A stretch of DNA of 64,000 bases from Bradyrhizobium sp. B097 (lineage in GTDB: Bacteria > Pseudomonadota > Alphaproteobacteria > Rhizobiales > Xanthobacteraceae). A program made the translations under genes and the position numbers. The DNA is taken from NCBI RefSeq assembly GCF_038957035.1, contig NZ_CP152412.1:434001-498000 (forward strand), written 5' to 3'. The notes under the pieces were generated by a model. That model had not been told where the DNA came from. It saw nothing but the letters and a program-made list of their open reading frames with translations, and did no database searches. Positions 7,778 through 16,711 of the stretch are shown in pieces; position 1 is the first letter of the stretch, and each line of letters begins with the position of its first letter.

Positions 7778-8860
7778 GTGTATCACCCGTCACCAAATCT
7801 CCTGCAGTGTCTCTATTCGCCGCAACGGATCGCTGCGGTGGTGGACGTCCTGGCCGAGGACGGGATCTCCGCGTCACGCGCGCTCGGCGGGGCCAATTTG
7901 ACGCGTGCCGACCTGAGGGATTCGTCGGTACGCGTCTCCTATCGGCAGGTCGCGACGGTCTTTCGCAATGCGATGCGGCTGTCGCGGGATCCGTCGGTCG
8001 CGTTTCGCGCCGGAGAACGAATGCATGTCATGGCTTACGGCATGTATGGCTATGCCATGCTGAGCAGCCGGACCCGAGCCGAAGTCATCGACTTCGCGGC
8101 CAAGTATGGTCGCATCCTCGGAACGGTCGCCGACATCGACCTTGCCCGCAAGGACGATACGGTGAGCTGTCTGCTCGAGCCTCTGCTCTCACGCGATCCG
8201 GCCGATGACGTCTATCGCTTCGCGCTTGAATTCGCCTTTGCGACCTATCAGACGCTGAGCCGTGACGTCTATGGCAGCTCGTTCCGTTTCTCGAAGCTGA
8301 GCGCCGCCTATGCGCCGCCGCCGCATGCCGGGACCTACGATCGCATCTTCCAGTGTCCGGTCGAGTTCGGTCAGTGCAAGAACGCACTGGAATTCGACGC
8401 GGCCTGGATCGACCGTCCGGCGGTCTGCCCCGACGAGATGACCAGGGCGACGGCAGGTCGATTCTATGATCAGCTGTTCGATCATGTCGCGCGGGACGAC
8501 GGCCTCGCCGCCGACATCCGGCGACGGCTCGTCGAGCATCCCGGCCGCTTTCCGAGCATCGAGGCAATGGCGGCGGAACTCGCGATTCATCCGCGGACGT
8601 TCCGCCGCAGGCTACAGCTGCAGCGGAAAACCTACCGGCAGATCGTCTCCGAGGTCCGTATGCAGCTCGCCGTCGGCTATCTGCGCAACACGCAAATGAC
8701 CAATGACGAGATCGCCGCGCGGCTCGGTTACAGCGACGCGGCGAACTTCCGTCACGCTTTTGTCCGCTGGACCGGCAAGAGCCCTTCGGACTTCCGCGAT
8801 CGCCCGGCATCAAGCATCGCAGCAGGGACGCAAGATTTATTGGCGGATGTCCCAAACTAA
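7778..8860 (+). CDS. AraC-family transcriptional regulator 3
   Basis: 360 aa from GTG 7778, preceded by GAGGAAGCTC as a ribosome site. This start gives a length and N-terminus (LYSPQRIAAVVDVLAEDG) matching the two paralogues at 1685 and 6420; no ATG fits. Arabinose_bd-type N-terminal domain, then AraC helix-turn-helix (IEAMAAELAIHPRTFRRR, NDEIAARLGYSDAANFRHAF). It is the most divergent of the three, for example in the ligand-domain middle (residues ~200-245). The last codons overlap motif copy D (8850-8887), which probably serves the lipid operon starting at 9041. By position it is the likely activator of that operon, much as VirS-type AraC proteins sit beside lipid-modification operons. Confidence 0.88.
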   Translation: MYHPSPNLLQCLYSPQRIAAVVDVLAEDGISASRALGGANLTRADLRDSSVRVSYRQVATVFRNAMRLSRDPSVAFRAGERMHVMAYGMYGYAMLSSRTRAEVIDFAAKYGRILGTVADIDLARKDDTVSCLLEPLLSRDPADDVYRFALEFAFATYQTLSRDVYGSSFRFSKLSAAYAPPPHAGTYDRIFQCPVEFGQCKNALEFDAAWIDRPAVCPDEMTRATAGRFYDQLFDHVARDDGLAADIRRRLVEHPGRFPSIEAMAAELAIHPRTFRRRLQLQRKTYRQIVSEVRMQLAVGYLRNTQMTNDEIAARLGYSDAANFRHAFVRWTGKSPSDFRDRPASSIAAGTQDLLADVPN

Positions 8861-8887
8861 CCGGTCAAGCGGGCCAATTGCACCTTT
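8850..8887 (+). promoter_or_regulatory. AraC-type promoter motif, copy D
   Basis: Begins inside the last codons of AraC regulator 3 (TCCCAAACTAACC) and ends CCAATTGCACCTTT. GATAGC (8906-8911) follows at the common spacing, giving a predicted start near 8918 and a ~120-base leader before the first hydrolase gene of the lipid operon. Confidence 0.72.
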
Positions 8888-9040
8888 TACGGGTCTGACC
8901 CGCTCGATAGCGTTTTGAGACCAAGAGGATGCGCGGTTGCGCGATCGGGTCCGCACGGAGCCGCTCGCGGAGCGAGGCAGCAATCATAAAATGTCGGGTC
9001 GTGCGGGACACACTGCATGATCCGGGAGGGGACATTCTGC

Positions 9041-9850
9041 ATGAATACGGTCGTCGACCGCTCTGCGCCGCCGTCGCAATTGCTGCTCGCGCTCGAGGTG
9101 CGTGGGATCTGGGAGCTGCAGGCGTTCTTCGCAAGCTACCCGCTGCTTCGCCGCGCGCCGCGCGGCGACGGACATCCGGTCCTCGTATTGCCGGGGCTCT
9201 CCGCCAGCGATATCTCGACGCGACCGTTGCGCGCCTACCTGAAGGCGCAAGGCTACGCAGTACATGGCTGGAAGCTTGGACCCAATCGCGGACCGCGTCC
9301 CGGCGTCGAGGCAGCCATGGACGCAAGGCTGGCCGAGCTTGCCGAGCGATACAAGCGCAAGGTCAGCCTGATCGGCTGGAGCCTCGGCGGCGTCTTTGCC
9401 CGCGAGATTGCGCGGCGCACACCCGATCTGGTCCGCCAGGTGATCACGCTCGGCAGCCCGTTCGCCAACGAGCCGAAGGCAAGCAATGCCTGGCGTCTCT
9501 ACGAGATCCTGAGCGAGCGCCAGGTCGACGACTGGCCCGACAGGGACATGATGAAGTTGCCGCCGCCGGTACCGAGCACGGCGATCTACTCACGCACCGA
9601 CGGCATCGTCTCGTGGTGGGGTTGCCGCGAGCAGCATGCCGACCGGACGCAGAACATCGAGGTCGAAGGCAGTCATTGCGGGCTCGGACACAATCCGGCC
9701 GTGCTCTATGCGATCGCGGACCGGCTCGCGCTCGGGGAGGGTGAATGGTCGCCATTCGACCGCAGCGGTCTCCGCGGCATGGTTTACCCCGATCCGGATC
9801 GAGCCAATGACAGCGTCGCCCTGTTTCGGCCGCGCTGGCCGGCGGCCTGA
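9041..9850 (+). CDS. Alpha/beta hydrolase (lipase/PHA-depolymerase-like) 1
   Basis: 269 aa. Predicted serine hydrolase: nucleophile elbow GWSLGG with Ser114, an HPVLVLPGLSASD oxyanion-hole region, and a late GSHCGLGHNP segment that can supply the catalytic His. No signal peptide is seen. ATG 9041 has GGGAGGGG about 9 bases upstream. First gene of the lipid-storage operon, directly downstream of AraC motif D, and paralogous to the last gene of the same operon (17886). Next to a phasin and a wax-ester synthase it may hydrolyse storage lipid or polyester; this is inference from context. Confidence 0.85.
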   Translation: MNTVVDRSAPPSQLLLALEVRGIWELQAFFASYPLLRRAPRGDGHPVLVLPGLSASDISTRPLRAYLKAQGYAVHGWKLGPNRGPRPGVEAAMDARLAELAERYKRKVSLIGWSLGGVFAREIARRTPDLVRQVITLGSPFANEPKASNAWRLYEILSERQVDDWPDRDMMKLPPPVPSTAIYSRTDGIVSWWGCREQHADRTQNIEVEGSHCGLGHNPAVLYAIADRLALGEGEWSPFDRSGLRGMVYPDPDRANDSVALFRPRWPAA

Positions 9851-9910
9851 CGCGTAGTCCAAGGATCGGCGTTTCGGCGCCGCCAGCCAAGCACCAGAGG
9901 GAGGACGTCG

Positions 9911-10351
9911 ATGGGGACCGATGACAGGCAATCCGACGCAGGTGGCACGGGCGCGATGCCGTGGCTCGGCGATCTGAAGAAAATGGCCGAGAAGTTCGCG
10001 CTGCCCGGGTTCGATATGGCCGCGTTGGTCGAGTGGCAGCGCAAGGACATGGAAGCGTTGGTGGAGGCGAACCGGCAGGCCTACGAAGGCATCCAGGCGC
10101 TGGTCAGCCGGCGCAACGAGATCCTGCAGGAGACGCTCGCGCAGTGGCAGGCGGCGATGAAGGGCTTCGCGAGCGGTGAAGCCATGACGAAGCAGACGGA
10201 GACCGCCAGACAGCAGGTCGAGAAGGCGGTCGCGGATTTCCGCGAGCTGTCGCAGCTGGAGGCGCAGGCGCGCAACAACGCCTGGAAGGTCATGCAGGAG
10301 CGCATGCAGGAGAACCTTACGAACCTTCAGAAGCTGTTGCAGCCGAAGTAG
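9911..10351 (+). CDS. Phasin-family protein
   Basis: 146 aa. Phasins coat polyhydroxyalkanoate or lipid granules in the cytoplasm. The protein is almost wholly amphipathic helix: the FALPGFDMAALVEWQRKDME segment followed by ANRQAYEGIQALVSRRNEIL and a long Gln/Glu/Ala-rich coiled region ending in LQKLLQPK, the normal size and composition for the family. ATG 9911 follows AGAGGGAGGACGTCG. Lying 60 bases after the hydrolase and 38 before the SDR gene, it is clearly in the same operon, and suggests that the operon builds or manages storage granules. Confidence 0.88.
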   Translation: MGTDDRQSDAGGTGAMPWLGDLKKMAEKFALPGFDMAALVEWQRKDMEALVEANRQAYEGIQALVSRRNEILQETLAQWQAAMKGFASGEAMTKQTETARQQVEKAVADFRELSQLEAQARNNAWKVMQERMQENLTNLQKLLQPK

Positions 10352-10389
10352 TGCTGCGCGTGCGAGGCGCCAACCATCGGGGGAAAGCC

Positions 10390-11157
10390 ATGAGTCTGGC
10401 CAAGTTGCAGGACTTGACGGGTCGCGTCGCGCTCGTCACGGGCGGATCGCGAGGTCTCGGTCTTCAGATCGCCGAGGTGCTGGGCGAGCTCGGCGCCAAG
10501 GTCGCGATCACCGCGCGCAAGCGGGATGAGCTCGATGCCGCGGCTGCTCACCTCAAAGGGCTTGGCATCGAGGCGCTCCCGGTGGTTTGCGACATGGGCA
10601 GGCTGGAGACAATCGCGCCGATGATCGAGCAGGTCGTGGCCGCGCTGGGCCCGATCGACATCCTCGTCAACAATGCCGGGACGTCCTGGGGTGCCGCCAC
10701 GATCGAGCATACGCTCGACGGCTGGAACAAGGTGATCAACCTGAATGTAACCGCGATCTTCATCGCCACCCAGGAGGTCGGCCGCCGCTGCATGGTGCCG
10801 CGGCGGAGCGGTAAGGTGATCAACATCGCGTCGATCCAGGGCCTTACCGGCTGCTATCCGGAAGGCACGCCGACGCTGGCCTACAACACGAGCAAAGGCG
10901 CGGTCGTCAACCTGACCCGCACGCTCGCCAATGAATGGGCGCCGCTCGGCATCAACGTCAACGCGATCGCGCCGGGCTATTTCCCGACCAAGATGACCGC
11001 GCAGCTCGACCAGAGCGCGACCGCGCATATGGCGCCGATGAATCGCGAGGGCGGCCCCGAAGACCTCAAGGGCGTCGCCGCGCTCCTCGCCTCCGATGCC
11101 TGTGCATTCATCACCGGCCAGACCATCGCGGTCGACGGCGGCGTGACCGCCGTCTGA
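10390..11157 (+). CDS. Short-chain dehydrogenase/reductase 1
   Basis: 255 aa. Classical SDR: TGGSRGLG cofactor loop at residues 17-24, NNAGTS, and a catalytic YNTSK (Tyr-x3-Lys) preceded by the Ser of NIASIQG, plus C-terminal GQTIAVDGGVT. The motif fits an NAD(P)-dependent 3-oxoacyl or secondary-alcohol reductase. ATG 10390 has GGGGGAAAG in front. Within the lipid operon it may supply hydroxyacyl substrates or act in fatty alcohol/aldehyde interconversion; the exact substrate cannot be read from sequence. Confidence 0.9.
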   Translation: MSLAKLQDLTGRVALVTGGSRGLGLQIAEVLGELGAKVAITARKRDELDAAAAHLKGLGIEALPVVCDMGRLETIAPMIEQVVAALGPIDILVNNAGTSWGAATIEHTLDGWNKVINLNVTAIFIATQEVGRRCMVPRRSGKVINIASIQGLTGCYPEGTPTLAYNTSKGAVVNLTRTLANEWAPLGINVNAIAPGYFPTKMTAQLDQSATAHMAPMNREGGPEDLKGVAALLASDACAFITGQTIAVDGGVTAV

Positions 11158-11186
11158 TCCGAGAGACCATAGAAGGGAGAGATCTC

Positions 11187-12896
11187 ATGAACGACATGCC
11201 CTGGATCCGATCCTATCCCGACGGCGTGCGCTGGGACATCGAGATCGCTGCCGGACCCGTGCAGAAGATATTGGGCGATGCCGTTGCCAAATGGCCGGAT
11301 CGTCCCGCGATCGATTTCATGGGCAAGCGGATCAGCTATGCCGAGCTCGGGCGGCTCACCGATCGTGTGGCCAAGGGGCTGCAGCTGCTCGGCGTGAAGC
11401 CGGGCGTTCATGTCGGCCTCTATCTGCCCAACACGCCGCACTACATCATCTCGTTTTTCGGCATCCTCAAGGCAGGTGGCACGGCGGTCAATTACTCGCC
11501 GCTGGACGCCGCCATGGTGCTCGAACACAAGATCGAGGACAGCAAGACCGACATCCTGATCACGCTCGACATGGTTTCGCTCTATCCGCAGATGGCGGCG
11601 ATGCTGGGCAAGACGAGATTGAAGAAGCTGGTGGTCGGCTCGCTTGGCGAGATCACGGCCGACCCCGACACCGTCGTCAACGAGATGAAGGCGACCAAGC
11701 AGCTGAGCGAAGTCGCCTGGGATGATCATCACATCAGCTTCGGCCAGCTGACCCATAATGATGGCGCCTACCGGGCCTATCCGATCGATGATCCGCGCGA
11801 GACGATCGCCGTGCTGCAATACACCGGCGGGACGACAGGGTTGCCGAAGGGGGCGATGCTCACCCACGCCAACCTGACCAGCGCGTGCCAGCAGTACCGG
11901 GCGACCACGGCCGGCTCGCCACCGGTGTTGGTCGATGGGCAAGAGCGCTTCCTGGCCGTCTTGCCACCGTTCCACATCTACGCGCTTTCCGTGAACGTGC
12001 TGTTCGGCGTCTTGATGGGTGCGGAGATCATCCAGCACGTCCGTTTCGATCCGAAAGCCGCGCTCGAGGAAATCTCGACGAAGTCGGTCAGTGTCTTCTG
12101 CGGGGTCCCGACCATGTTCACCGCGCTGATCAACCATCCGGAGACGCCGAAGCACAGCCTGCGCGCGCTGAAATATTGCGGATCCGGCGGCGCGCCGCTG
12201 CCGCTCGAGGTGGCGCAGCAATTTGCCTCGATCACCGGCTGCAATTTGAGTGAAGGCTGGGGCATGACCGAGACCTCGCCGAGTGGCACCTACACGCCGG
12301 CGCAGCATGGCGCCATGCGCAAGGCCGGCTCCTGCGGCATGCCGATGCCCGGCATCGTCATCAAGTTCCTCAACGTCGACGACGGCAGCGGATACGTCCC
12401 GCTCGGCGAGCGCGGCGAGATCTGCATCAAGGGCCCGAATGTCATGAAGGGCTACTGGAACAAGCCGGACGCCACTGCCGAGGTGACGACCGCAGACGGC
12501 TACCTGCGCACCGGCGACGTCGGCTACATGGATGAGGATGGCTTCATCTTCATCGTGGACCGCACCAAGGACATGCTCCTGTGCAGCGGATTCAACGTGT
12601 ATCCGCGCGTCCTCGAGGAGGCGATCTACAAATATCCGGCGGTCGAGGAGGTCGCCGTGATCGGCATCCGTGACGAATATCGCGGCCAGTCGCCGAAGGC
12701 GTTCATCAAGCTGAAGGCGGATGCCAAGCCGTTCAAGCTCGAAGAGCTGCAGGCGTTCCTGAAGGACAAGCTCGGCAAGCACGAGATGGTGCAGGCGCTC
12801 GATATTCGCGCCGAACTGCCGAAGACCGCGGTCGGCAAGCTTTCGAAGAAGGAGCTGTACGACGAGGAAGAGCGCGCGGCCCGGGCGCGGGCCTGA
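11187..12896 (+). CDS. fadD: Long-chain fatty-acid-CoA ligase
   Basis: 569 aa. AMP-forming acyl-CoA synthetase that activates fatty acids with ATP and CoA. The AMP-binding P-loop YTGGTTGLPKGAM is intact, as are the A5-type GWGMTETSP, the A7-type YLRTGDVG, the RTKDMLLCSGFNVYP hinge, and the C-terminal PKTAVGKLSKKEL with the catalytic Lys. ATG 11187 follows GAAGGGAGAG. It would supply acyl-CoA to the wax-ester synthase two genes downstream (13033), in the same operon. Confidence 0.93.
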   Translation: MNDMPWIRSYPDGVRWDIEIAAGPVQKILGDAVAKWPDRPAIDFMGKRISYAELGRLTDRVAKGLQLLGVKPGVHVGLYLPNTPHYIISFFGILKAGGTAVNYSPLDAAMVLEHKIEDSKTDILITLDMVSLYPQMAAMLGKTRLKKLVVGSLGEITADPDTVVNEMKATKQLSEVAWDDHHISFGQLTHNDGAYRAYPIDDPRETIAVLQYTGGTTGLPKGAMLTHANLTSACQQYRATTAGSPPVLVDGQERFLAVLPPFHIYALSVNVLFGVLMGAEIIQHVRFDPKAALEEISTKSVSVFCGVPTMFTALINHPETPKHSLRALKYCGSGGAPLPLEVAQQFASITGCNLSEGWGMTETSPSGTYTPAQHGAMRKAGSCGMPMPGIVIKFLNVDDGSGYVPLGERGEICIKGPNVMKGYWNKPDATAEVTTADGYLRTGDVGYMDEDGFIFIVDRTKDMLLCSGFNVYPRVLEEAIYKYPAVEEVAVIGIRDEYRGQSPKAFIKLKADAKPFKLEELQAFLKDKLGKHEMVQALDIRAELPKTAVGKLSKKELYDEEERAARARA

Positions 12897-13032
12897 GAGC
12901 GCCTGCGTGAACCGGATCGGCAGCGGCGGAGAGGTATCAGGCCTGACCGCAATGCAATGACCGTGACGCGCGAGATATCGGCATACGGTCATCAAGACGG
13001 CGATCGCCGTCACAGAGTTATCGGAGGGAAGA

Positions 13033-14586
13033 ATGGATCAACTCAGCAGCATGGATGCATCGTTCCTGCATCTCGAAACGCCGGAGACGCCGATGCATGT
13101 CGGCAGCTTGATGGTCTTCGATCTCCCCGAGGGCTATCAGGGCGACTACTACGAGGATGTCAAGGAGATGCTCGGCAAGCGTCTCCATCTCTCGGCATTG
13201 CTGAACCGCAAACTGGCGCAGATGCCCTTCCAGCTCGCGGAGCCGGTCTGGATCGAGGACGATGATATCGAGCTCGATTATCATGTGCGGACCGTCACCT
13301 TGCGGCGGCCAGGCACCATGGCGCAGCTCGAGCAACTCGTTGCGCGGTTGCACGCCTCGCTGCTCGACCGCAGCCGTCCGCTGTGGGAGATGTATGTCAT
13401 CGATGGCCTCGAGAACGGCCAGGTCGCGTTCTACACCAAGGCGCATCACAGCGGCGTCGACGGCAAGGCCGGTGTCGAACTCGCCAAGGTGCTCTATGAT
13501 GTCTCGCCCAAGATGCGCGAGGTGCCGCCGCCACGGCGCAAGCGCGCCGCCGTGCAATACCAGCTCGGCGTGACCGAGCTATTGCAGGCGGCGGCCAACA
13601 ACGCGGCCCAGCAATATCGCAAGCTCGCGGAGCTCCTGCCGACGGCGGCCAAGGCGCTCGGCACGGCCGCGAGCGTGGTTGCCAGCCAGCGGTCGCAAAA
13701 GGGGGAGCGCTCGCTCAGCCTCGGGCTGGCCCCGAAGACGGTGTTCAACGACTCCATCACCAATCAGCGCTCCTACAGTACGATGTCGTTGCCGCTTGCC
13801 GACATCAAGGTCCTGGGCAAGCGTGTCGGCGGCACCGTCAACACCATCGTCATGGCGATGTGCAGCATCGCGCTGCAACGCTTCCTCGCCGAGCGCGGCC
13901 TGCTGCCCAAGGAGGCCCTGATCGCGATGGTGCCGGTTAGCCTGCGTGCCGAAGGCGACAAGGCGATGAACAACCAGGTCTCCGCGGTACGCGTCGACCT
14001 GGCGACCGATATCGATGACCTGCCGACCCGCTTCAAGGCGATCCATGCGTCATCCGAGGCGGCCAAGGCGGTGGTGCGCGAACTCAAGCCGGTGCTCGGT
14101 GTCGATGTGCCGATCACGGGTTCGCCGTGGCTGATGACCGGGCTCGCCTCACTGCTTGGGCGCTCCAACCTCGCCAGCCGCATGCCGGCGGCGGGCAACG
14201 TGCTGATCTCCAATGTGCCGGGACCAGGGCAGAATCTCTACATGGCCGGCGCACGGATGGTGCATTATTTCCCGGTCTCGATCCCCTATCACGGCAGCGC
14301 GCTGAACATCACGGTGCACAGCTATGCCGGCCTGCTCGAATTCGGTCTGACGGCATGCCGGCGCGTCCTCACGCAGGACGAGTCCTACGAGATGATCGAG
14401 CATCTCCGGGCGGCCTTGCGCGCGATCGAAGCCCTGCCGCCGGTCGAGGCCGAGATCGTCGAGCTGACAACGCAGGCTGCGGCTCAACCGAAGGCGGCAT
14501 CGGCGGCCGCGGCGTCGGTGACGGTCATCCAGACAGACGAGGTGCCGCCGGCCGCCGCAAACGACAAGGCGAGCCGGGCCAGCTAG
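13033..14586 (+). CDS. Wax-ester synthase / acyl-CoA:diacylglycerol acyltransferase
   Basis: 517 aa. WS/DGAT enzymes join acyl-CoA to fatty alcohol or diacylglycerol to form wax esters or triacylglycerol at the membrane or lipid-body surface. The active-site motif HHSGVDG is at residues 138-144, the N-terminal LSSMDASFLHLETPETPMHVG is diagnostic, and NVLISNVPGPGQNLYMAG near the C-terminus is the conserved second motif. The last ~45 residues are Ala/Gln-rich and look like a disordered tail. ATG 13033 follows GGAGGGAAG. Centre of the lipid operon with acyl-CoA ligase upstream. Confidence 0.95.
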   Translation: MDQLSSMDASFLHLETPETPMHVGSLMVFDLPEGYQGDYYEDVKEMLGKRLHLSALLNRKLAQMPFQLAEPVWIEDDDIELDYHVRTVTLRRPGTMAQLEQLVARLHASLLDRSRPLWEMYVIDGLENGQVAFYTKAHHSGVDGKAGVELAKVLYDVSPKMREVPPPRRKRAAVQYQLGVTELLQAAANNAAQQYRKLAELLPTAAKALGTAASVVASQRSQKGERSLSLGLAPKTVFNDSITNQRSYSTMSLPLADIKVLGKRVGGTVNTIVMAMCSIALQRFLAERGLLPKEALIAMVPVSLRAEGDKAMNNQVSAVRVDLATDIDDLPTRFKAIHASSEAAKAVVRELKPVLGVDVPITGSPWLMTGLASLLGRSNLASRMPAAGNVLISNVPGPGQNLYMAGARMVHYFPVSIPYHGSALNITVHSYAGLLEFGLTACRRVLTQDESYEMIEHLRAALRAIEALPPVEAEIVELTTQAAAQPKAASAAAASVTVIQTDEVPPAAANDKASRAS

Positions 14587-14685
14587 GCGCCCGGGCCTTC
14601 AACGCGTCACATCGCCGGGGCTGGGGACGCCACCGCGGTCTCCCGCTCGGCGCCGGAATCAAAAGAACATTTGGAGGACACCAGG

Positions 14686-16020
14686 ATGCACCCACCCGCC
14701 GCAAAGGGATCTCTGTCGGTACTGGAAAGCCCGGCGCACAAATCCCTGTTCTCGAAGATCGATTGGCGCCTGATCCCGCTTTTGTTGATCGCCTATATGA
14801 TCGCCTATCTCGACCGCATCAATATCGGCTACGCACAGCTGCAGATGAAGCAGACGCTGCCGTTCGACGATGCGGTCTACGGTCTGGGCGCAGGCATCTT
14901 CTTCGTCGGATATTTTCTGTTCGAGGTGCCGAGCAACCTGCTGCTGGAGCGGATCGGTGCGCGTAAGACCCTGCTGCGCATCATGGTGCTATGGGGGCTC
15001 GCGGCCGCCGCCATGATGTTCGTGTCGACGCCGTTCCAGTTCTATCTCGTCCGGTTCCTGCTCGGTGTGTTCGAGGCCGGCTTCTTTCCCGGCGTGATTC
15101 TGTACTTCACCTATTGGTATCCGTCGGCGCGGCGCGGGCAGGTGATCGCCACCTTCATGTCGGCGACAACGATCGTGTCTGTGATCGCCGGCCCGCTATG
15201 CGGCTCGATCTTGAAATATCTCGACGGTGCCGGCGGCCTTCACGGCTGGCAGTGGCTGTTCCTCGTCCAGGGTCTGCCGGCGTTGATTCTTGGCATCCTG
15301 GTTTACGCCTTGCTCGAGGACAAGCCCGCGCAGGCCGCGTGGCTCTCGAAGGACGAGAAAGCCCTGCTCGAAGATACCTTCCAGCACGATGAGAAAGACA
15401 TCGCGAGCGAACCCTCTGGAACGTTCGGGCAGATGCTGAAGGACCCCAAGGTCTATGTGCTGTCGTTCGTCTATCTCCTCCTGCTCGGCGCGACTTATAC
15501 GATGGTGTTCTGGATGCCGACCCTGATCCAGAGCTGGGGTGTCAAGGATCTGTTCCTTGTCGGCGTTTATGCCGCGATCCCGAATGCCGCCGGCGTCATT
15601 GGCATGATCCTGATCGGCCGCCACTCCGACAAGTGGCACGAGCGTCGCTGGCACTATGCCGCCTGCGTCGCGATCGCCGCTTTCGGCCTGTTCATCACCA
15701 CGATGCTGCAAGGCAACCTCGTCGGATCAATCCTTGCGCTGTCCTTTGCGGTGATCGGAATTGCGTCGGCGACGCCGCTGTTCTTCGCGCTGACCAGCGA
15801 ATATCTTTCCACCGGCGCCGCCGCCGGAGGGCTTGCGCTGATCAGCAGTCTCGGCAACCTCGGTCCGGCGATCAGCCCTTCGATCAATGGACTGATCGTG
15901 CGAGGCACCGGCGACAACATCTACAGCATGTACTTCGTGATGGCGCTCTACGTGTTGTCGGGATTGCTGTTGCTGCTGTCGATGCGGCCTGCTCCCAGTG
16001 CGCGGCTGGCGATGGCATGA
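14686..16020 (+). CDS. MFS transporter (anion:cation symporter-like)
   Basis: 444 aa with about 12 predicted membrane segments; inner membrane. YMIAYLDRINIGYA and the LLERIGARKTLLRIMVLWG loop are typical of the ACS family that imports organic acids. ATG 14686 is preferred over 14671 because TTGGAGGA lies 8-15 bases ahead of it. It sits between the wax-ester synthase and adenylate kinase genes in the lipid operon, so it may import a carboxylate that the operon activates or stores. No substrate can be named. Confidence 0.88.
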   Translation: MHPPAAKGSLSVLESPAHKSLFSKIDWRLIPLLLIAYMIAYLDRINIGYAQLQMKQTLPFDDAVYGLGAGIFFVGYFLFEVPSNLLLERIGARKTLLRIMVLWGLAAAAMMFVSTPFQFYLVRFLLGVFEAGFFPGVILYFTYWYPSARRGQVIATFMSATTIVSVIAGPLCGSILKYLDGAGGLHGWQWLFLVQGLPALILGILVYALLEDKPAQAAWLSKDEKALLEDTFQHDEKDIASEPSGTFGQMLKDPKVYVLSFVYLLLLGATYTMVFWMPTLIQSWGVKDLFLVGVYAAIPNAAGVIGMILIGRHSDKWHERRWHYAACVAIAAFGLFITTMLQGNLVGSILALSFAVIGIASATPLFFALTSEYLSTGAAAGGLALISSLGNLGPAISPSINGLIVRGTGDNIYSMYFVMALYVLSGLLLLLSMRPAPSARLAMA

Positions 16021-16114
16021 GGATCATTCGGGCGACCCGGCCCGCACGGAGCCGGGTTGCTCGACGCTCCGTCGGAAATCTGCCGGTGATCAAGCGAATA
16101 TCGGGACACATGCG

Positions 16115-16711
16115 ATGAGGATCGTTCTGCTGGGGCCGCCCGGTGCGGGCAAGGGAACGCAGGCGAGGCGCCTGGTCGAGGAGTACGACATACCGCACCT
16201 TTCGACTGGCGACATGCTGCGTGCTGCGGTCGACGCGGACACCGGCATCGGACGGAAGGTCAAGGATATCATGGTGAGTGGTGGGCTGGTTCCGGATCAG
16301 CTCGTGATCGCCGCGGTGATCGAACGCATCTCGCAAGCGGATGCCGAGCGTGGCTTTGTGCTCGACGGCTTCCCGCGGACGATGGCACAGGCGGTCAGAT
16401 TCGACGATCTGCTCGATACCGAAGGTCTTGCGATCGACCACGTCGTTGAGCTCCAGGCCGACGAGACGGTGTTGCTGGATCGGATCGAGGCGCGGGCCCG
16501 CGAAGCGCGAGAGCAGGGCGGCGCGGTGCGCGCCGACGACAACCACGAAACGCTCAAGCTGCGTATCGACGCCTACAACGAGCAGACCGCACCGCTGGTC
16601 GACTACTATCGATCGCGGAACATCCTCAGAACCGTCGACGGACTGCAGCCGGTCGAGGCCGTCGCCCTCGACGTTGTCAGGGCGATCGGCCAAGATCGTT
16701 CGGTGATGTGA
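16115..16711 (+). CDS. adk: Adenylate kinase (extra copy, short LID)
   Basis: 198 aa. Interconverts ATP + AMP and 2 ADP. Walker A GPPGAGKGT at residues 7-15, AMP-binding HLSTGDMLRAAV, and LDGFPRTMAQA are all intact. The LID is the short form without a zinc-binding Cys set. The normal bacterial adk sits in the ribosomal-protein cluster; its presence here, far from such genes, implies a second copy. AMP-forming acyl-CoA ligase upstream gives a reason: adenylate kinase would recycle AMP from fatty-acid activation. Its stop overlaps the start of the next small gene (GTGATGTGATG). Confidence 0.92.
   Translation: MRIVLLGPPGAGKGTQARRLVEEYDIPHLSTGDMLRAAVDADTGIGRKVKDIMVSGGLVPDQLVIAAVIERISQADAERGFVLDGFPRTMAQAVRFDDLLDTEGLAIDHVVELQADETVLLDRIEARAREAREQGGAVRADDNHETLKLRIDAYNEQTAPLVDYYRSRNILRTVDGLQPVEAVALDVVRAIGQDRSVM

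Noticed and set aside
10977..13013. 678-codon minus-strand frame
   Set aside because: Antisense shadow of the acyl-CoA ligase and the preceding SDR gene; composition is Arg/His/Asp-rich and unlike any protein family.
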